From positions 70,001,345 through 70,065,344 of the forward strand of contig CM042152.1 in NCBI GenBank assembly GCA_023376005.1: 64,000 nucleotides of DNA, in the 5' to 3' direction. Both the position numbers and the translations under genes were made by a program. Position 1 is the stretch's first letter, and every line of letters begins with the position of its first letter. The stretch comes from Doryteuthis pealeii. Its lineage: Eukaryota > Mollusca > Cephalopoda > Myopsida > Loliginidae. Shown piece after piece: positions 62,815-64,000 of this stretch. The notes beneath the pieces were generated by a model. It searched no databases and was not told where the DNA came from. It saw only the letters and a list, made by a program, of their open reading frames with translations.

Positions 62815-63245
62815 TGTTGAGGCGGTCGGAGAGGCCCCCCAATCAATCGACTGGTCACTTAAAGCCCTCGTACCTATATGATTGTCCCGACGCTATTGCC
62901 TATATGGCAACCCTCAACCTTTTTATCATATGGGTGCTAGAATGCAGTGGCTGAGGGTCTTAGTGTCCTGGGTATGATGTTAAACTCTAACTGATAGTAA
63001 AGTTCCAGTTCTGGAGGTCTGGGGAGAGTGGAGCACCCCTTCATCACCATTGCTCCTAGGTCCACTTTGACCCAGAGTGGTAGTACCTGTTAGGATTCCC
63101 TTCTATGGGTTGAATAGAAAATTTATTTACAAAAAAAAAATGAGTTTAAAAATTTTTCTTCCAAACTATCGCTACAAATCTTTAAAAACTTTGCCTGCAT
63201 TAAATGACCCACCATGGTTGATATGGCGTAAAACAAAACAAACCT
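62815..63245 (+). repeat. Family C retroposon, nearly complete copy
   Basis: Starts in the GAGGCGGTCGGAGAGGCCCC region, then CGTACCTATATGATTGTCC, CAGTGGCTGAGGGTCTTAG, CTATGGGTTGAATAG, tail hairpin (GCATTAAATGACCCACC / GGTTGATATGGCGTAAAAC) and an A/C-rich end. Confidence 0.85.
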
Positions 63246-63531
63246 TTGTATTGAGAGCTAAAATTTGAGGTACGAGTGAGCTTCAGATATCATTATCTTA
63301 ATAAATTCACTAAAACATTTATATTTCCAAATTTATTACGACAGAGAAAAATATCATTTATAAAAAAATAAACATAAAACATATTACAGCACATAATCCA
63401 TTACATCATTTGCACCAAACAGGTGACAGATTAAAATGAGAAAGATATTTCTGCTGCTAACTGTACAACTAAGTTATTTCTAACAACCTTTTTTTTTTAG
63501 TCATATTTCTATGTATGTCTGTGTGTGTGTG

Positions 63532-63534
<3 letters not shown>

Positions 63535-63562
<28 letters not shown>
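63535..63562. repeat. (TA)n microsatellite
   Basis: TA tract after a TG run. Confidence 0.9.
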
Positions 63563-63670
63563 CGGTAGATGGGTTACCAAGTCAGTTGATGATTCTAAGT
63601 TGGAGCTTTCTTCCAACAGCAGAATGTTAGAGTTGTTCAGGTGCAAGTTGAGAGCTCGATGTTCAATATT

Positions 63671-63808
63671 ATTGGTAAAGAAAAAGGTTAAAAATCAGTC
63701 ATTTTGTGGTTGTAGATCTATTTCTACCCACATTTATCAGTGTATACACTGATAATAGTGGGTAGAAATAGACCTATGACTAATTTTTAAGCTTTTTCTT
63801 TACCAAAT
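63671..63808. repeat. Palindrome with no loop
   Basis: Arms of about 65-70 bp meet at AGTGTATACACTGAT. CTGATAA and GAAA boxes around GTGGGT are reminiscent of the decayed hammerhead-like class. Confidence 0.8.
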
Positions 63809-63809
63809 A

Positions 63810-63840
<31 letters not shown>

Positions 63841-64000
63841 TATATATAATATATATAGTCATCCACAAGCACTGTGTTTTGACATATCACATCTCCTCAG
63901 TGTAGCTAGACATAGCAGATATATTATTATTATTAAAGCTCTACTTTTTATGAAGTATTATTGGGTAATTATTAGAAGCAGTATTCAGAAACTATATATA

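Overview
The window looks like the inside of one very large, repeat-filled animal gene, most likely from a cephalopod mollusc and probably an octopus. It is AT-rich and crowded with (TA)n and (TG)n tracts, tRNA-derived SINEs, decayed LINE and mariner copies, Helitrons and minisatellites. There are no compact operons, and most long open frames are low-complexity or transposon-derived. The cephalopod assignment rests on the style of the SINEs and transposons and is an inference.

The only host gene I can support is a receptor-type protein tyrosine phosphatase N homologue (PTPRN / IA-2 / ida-1 family, a dense-core vesicle membrane protein). It lies on the + strand as three exons with consensus splice sites and compatible phases: 30616-30683 (end of the luminal ectodomain), 56451-56639 (transmembrane helix and start of the cytoplasmic part) and 57735-57868 (juxtamembrane region). 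The intron between the first two is about 25.8 kb. The gene continues beyond both ends: more than 30 kb of intron lies upstream and more than 6 kb downstream. The phosphatase domain is not in the window.

Layout: 0-6.4 kb holds Helitron copies, inverted repeats with hammerhead-like cores, and a first AT-rich minisatellite. 6.9-13.5 kb is a large imperfect inverted-repeat block with two more arrays of the same minisatellite and a triple MITE. 13.8-17 kb has LINE 3' ends, a long palindrome, SINEs and a Helitron. 18-22.6 kb has LINE-A, a long retroposon (family C) and a tandem 5S rRNA-derived SINE array. 22.9-30.5 kb has SINEs, microsatellites, palindromes and a deleted mariner. 30.6-33.4 kb holds the first exon followed by a direct duplication. 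33.4-35 kb is the least repetitive stretch. 35-42 kb has a solo LTR, LINEs, SINEs and a Helitron. 42.2-43 kb is a second 5S-derived SINE array. 43.4-47.9 kb is simple and satellite DNA. 48.7-50 kb is a dead mariner. 50.7-51.5 kb is a GAA-type minisatellite. 52-56.4 kb contains nested LINE, family C and SINE insertions. 56.4-57.9 kb holds the last two exons, and 58-64 kb more repeats.

The most interesting signals are: (1) at least ten dispersed loci with a hammerhead-ribozyme-like core whose stems differ in sequence but stay paired, usually inside inverted repeats, as expected for Penelope-like retroelements but with one constant extra nucleotide; (2) two tandem arrays of a 5S rRNA-derived SINE sharing a 3' hairpin tail with an otherwise unrelated retroposon; (3) non-autonomous Helitrons with intact ends; (4) one minisatellite unit recurring in three separate arrays.
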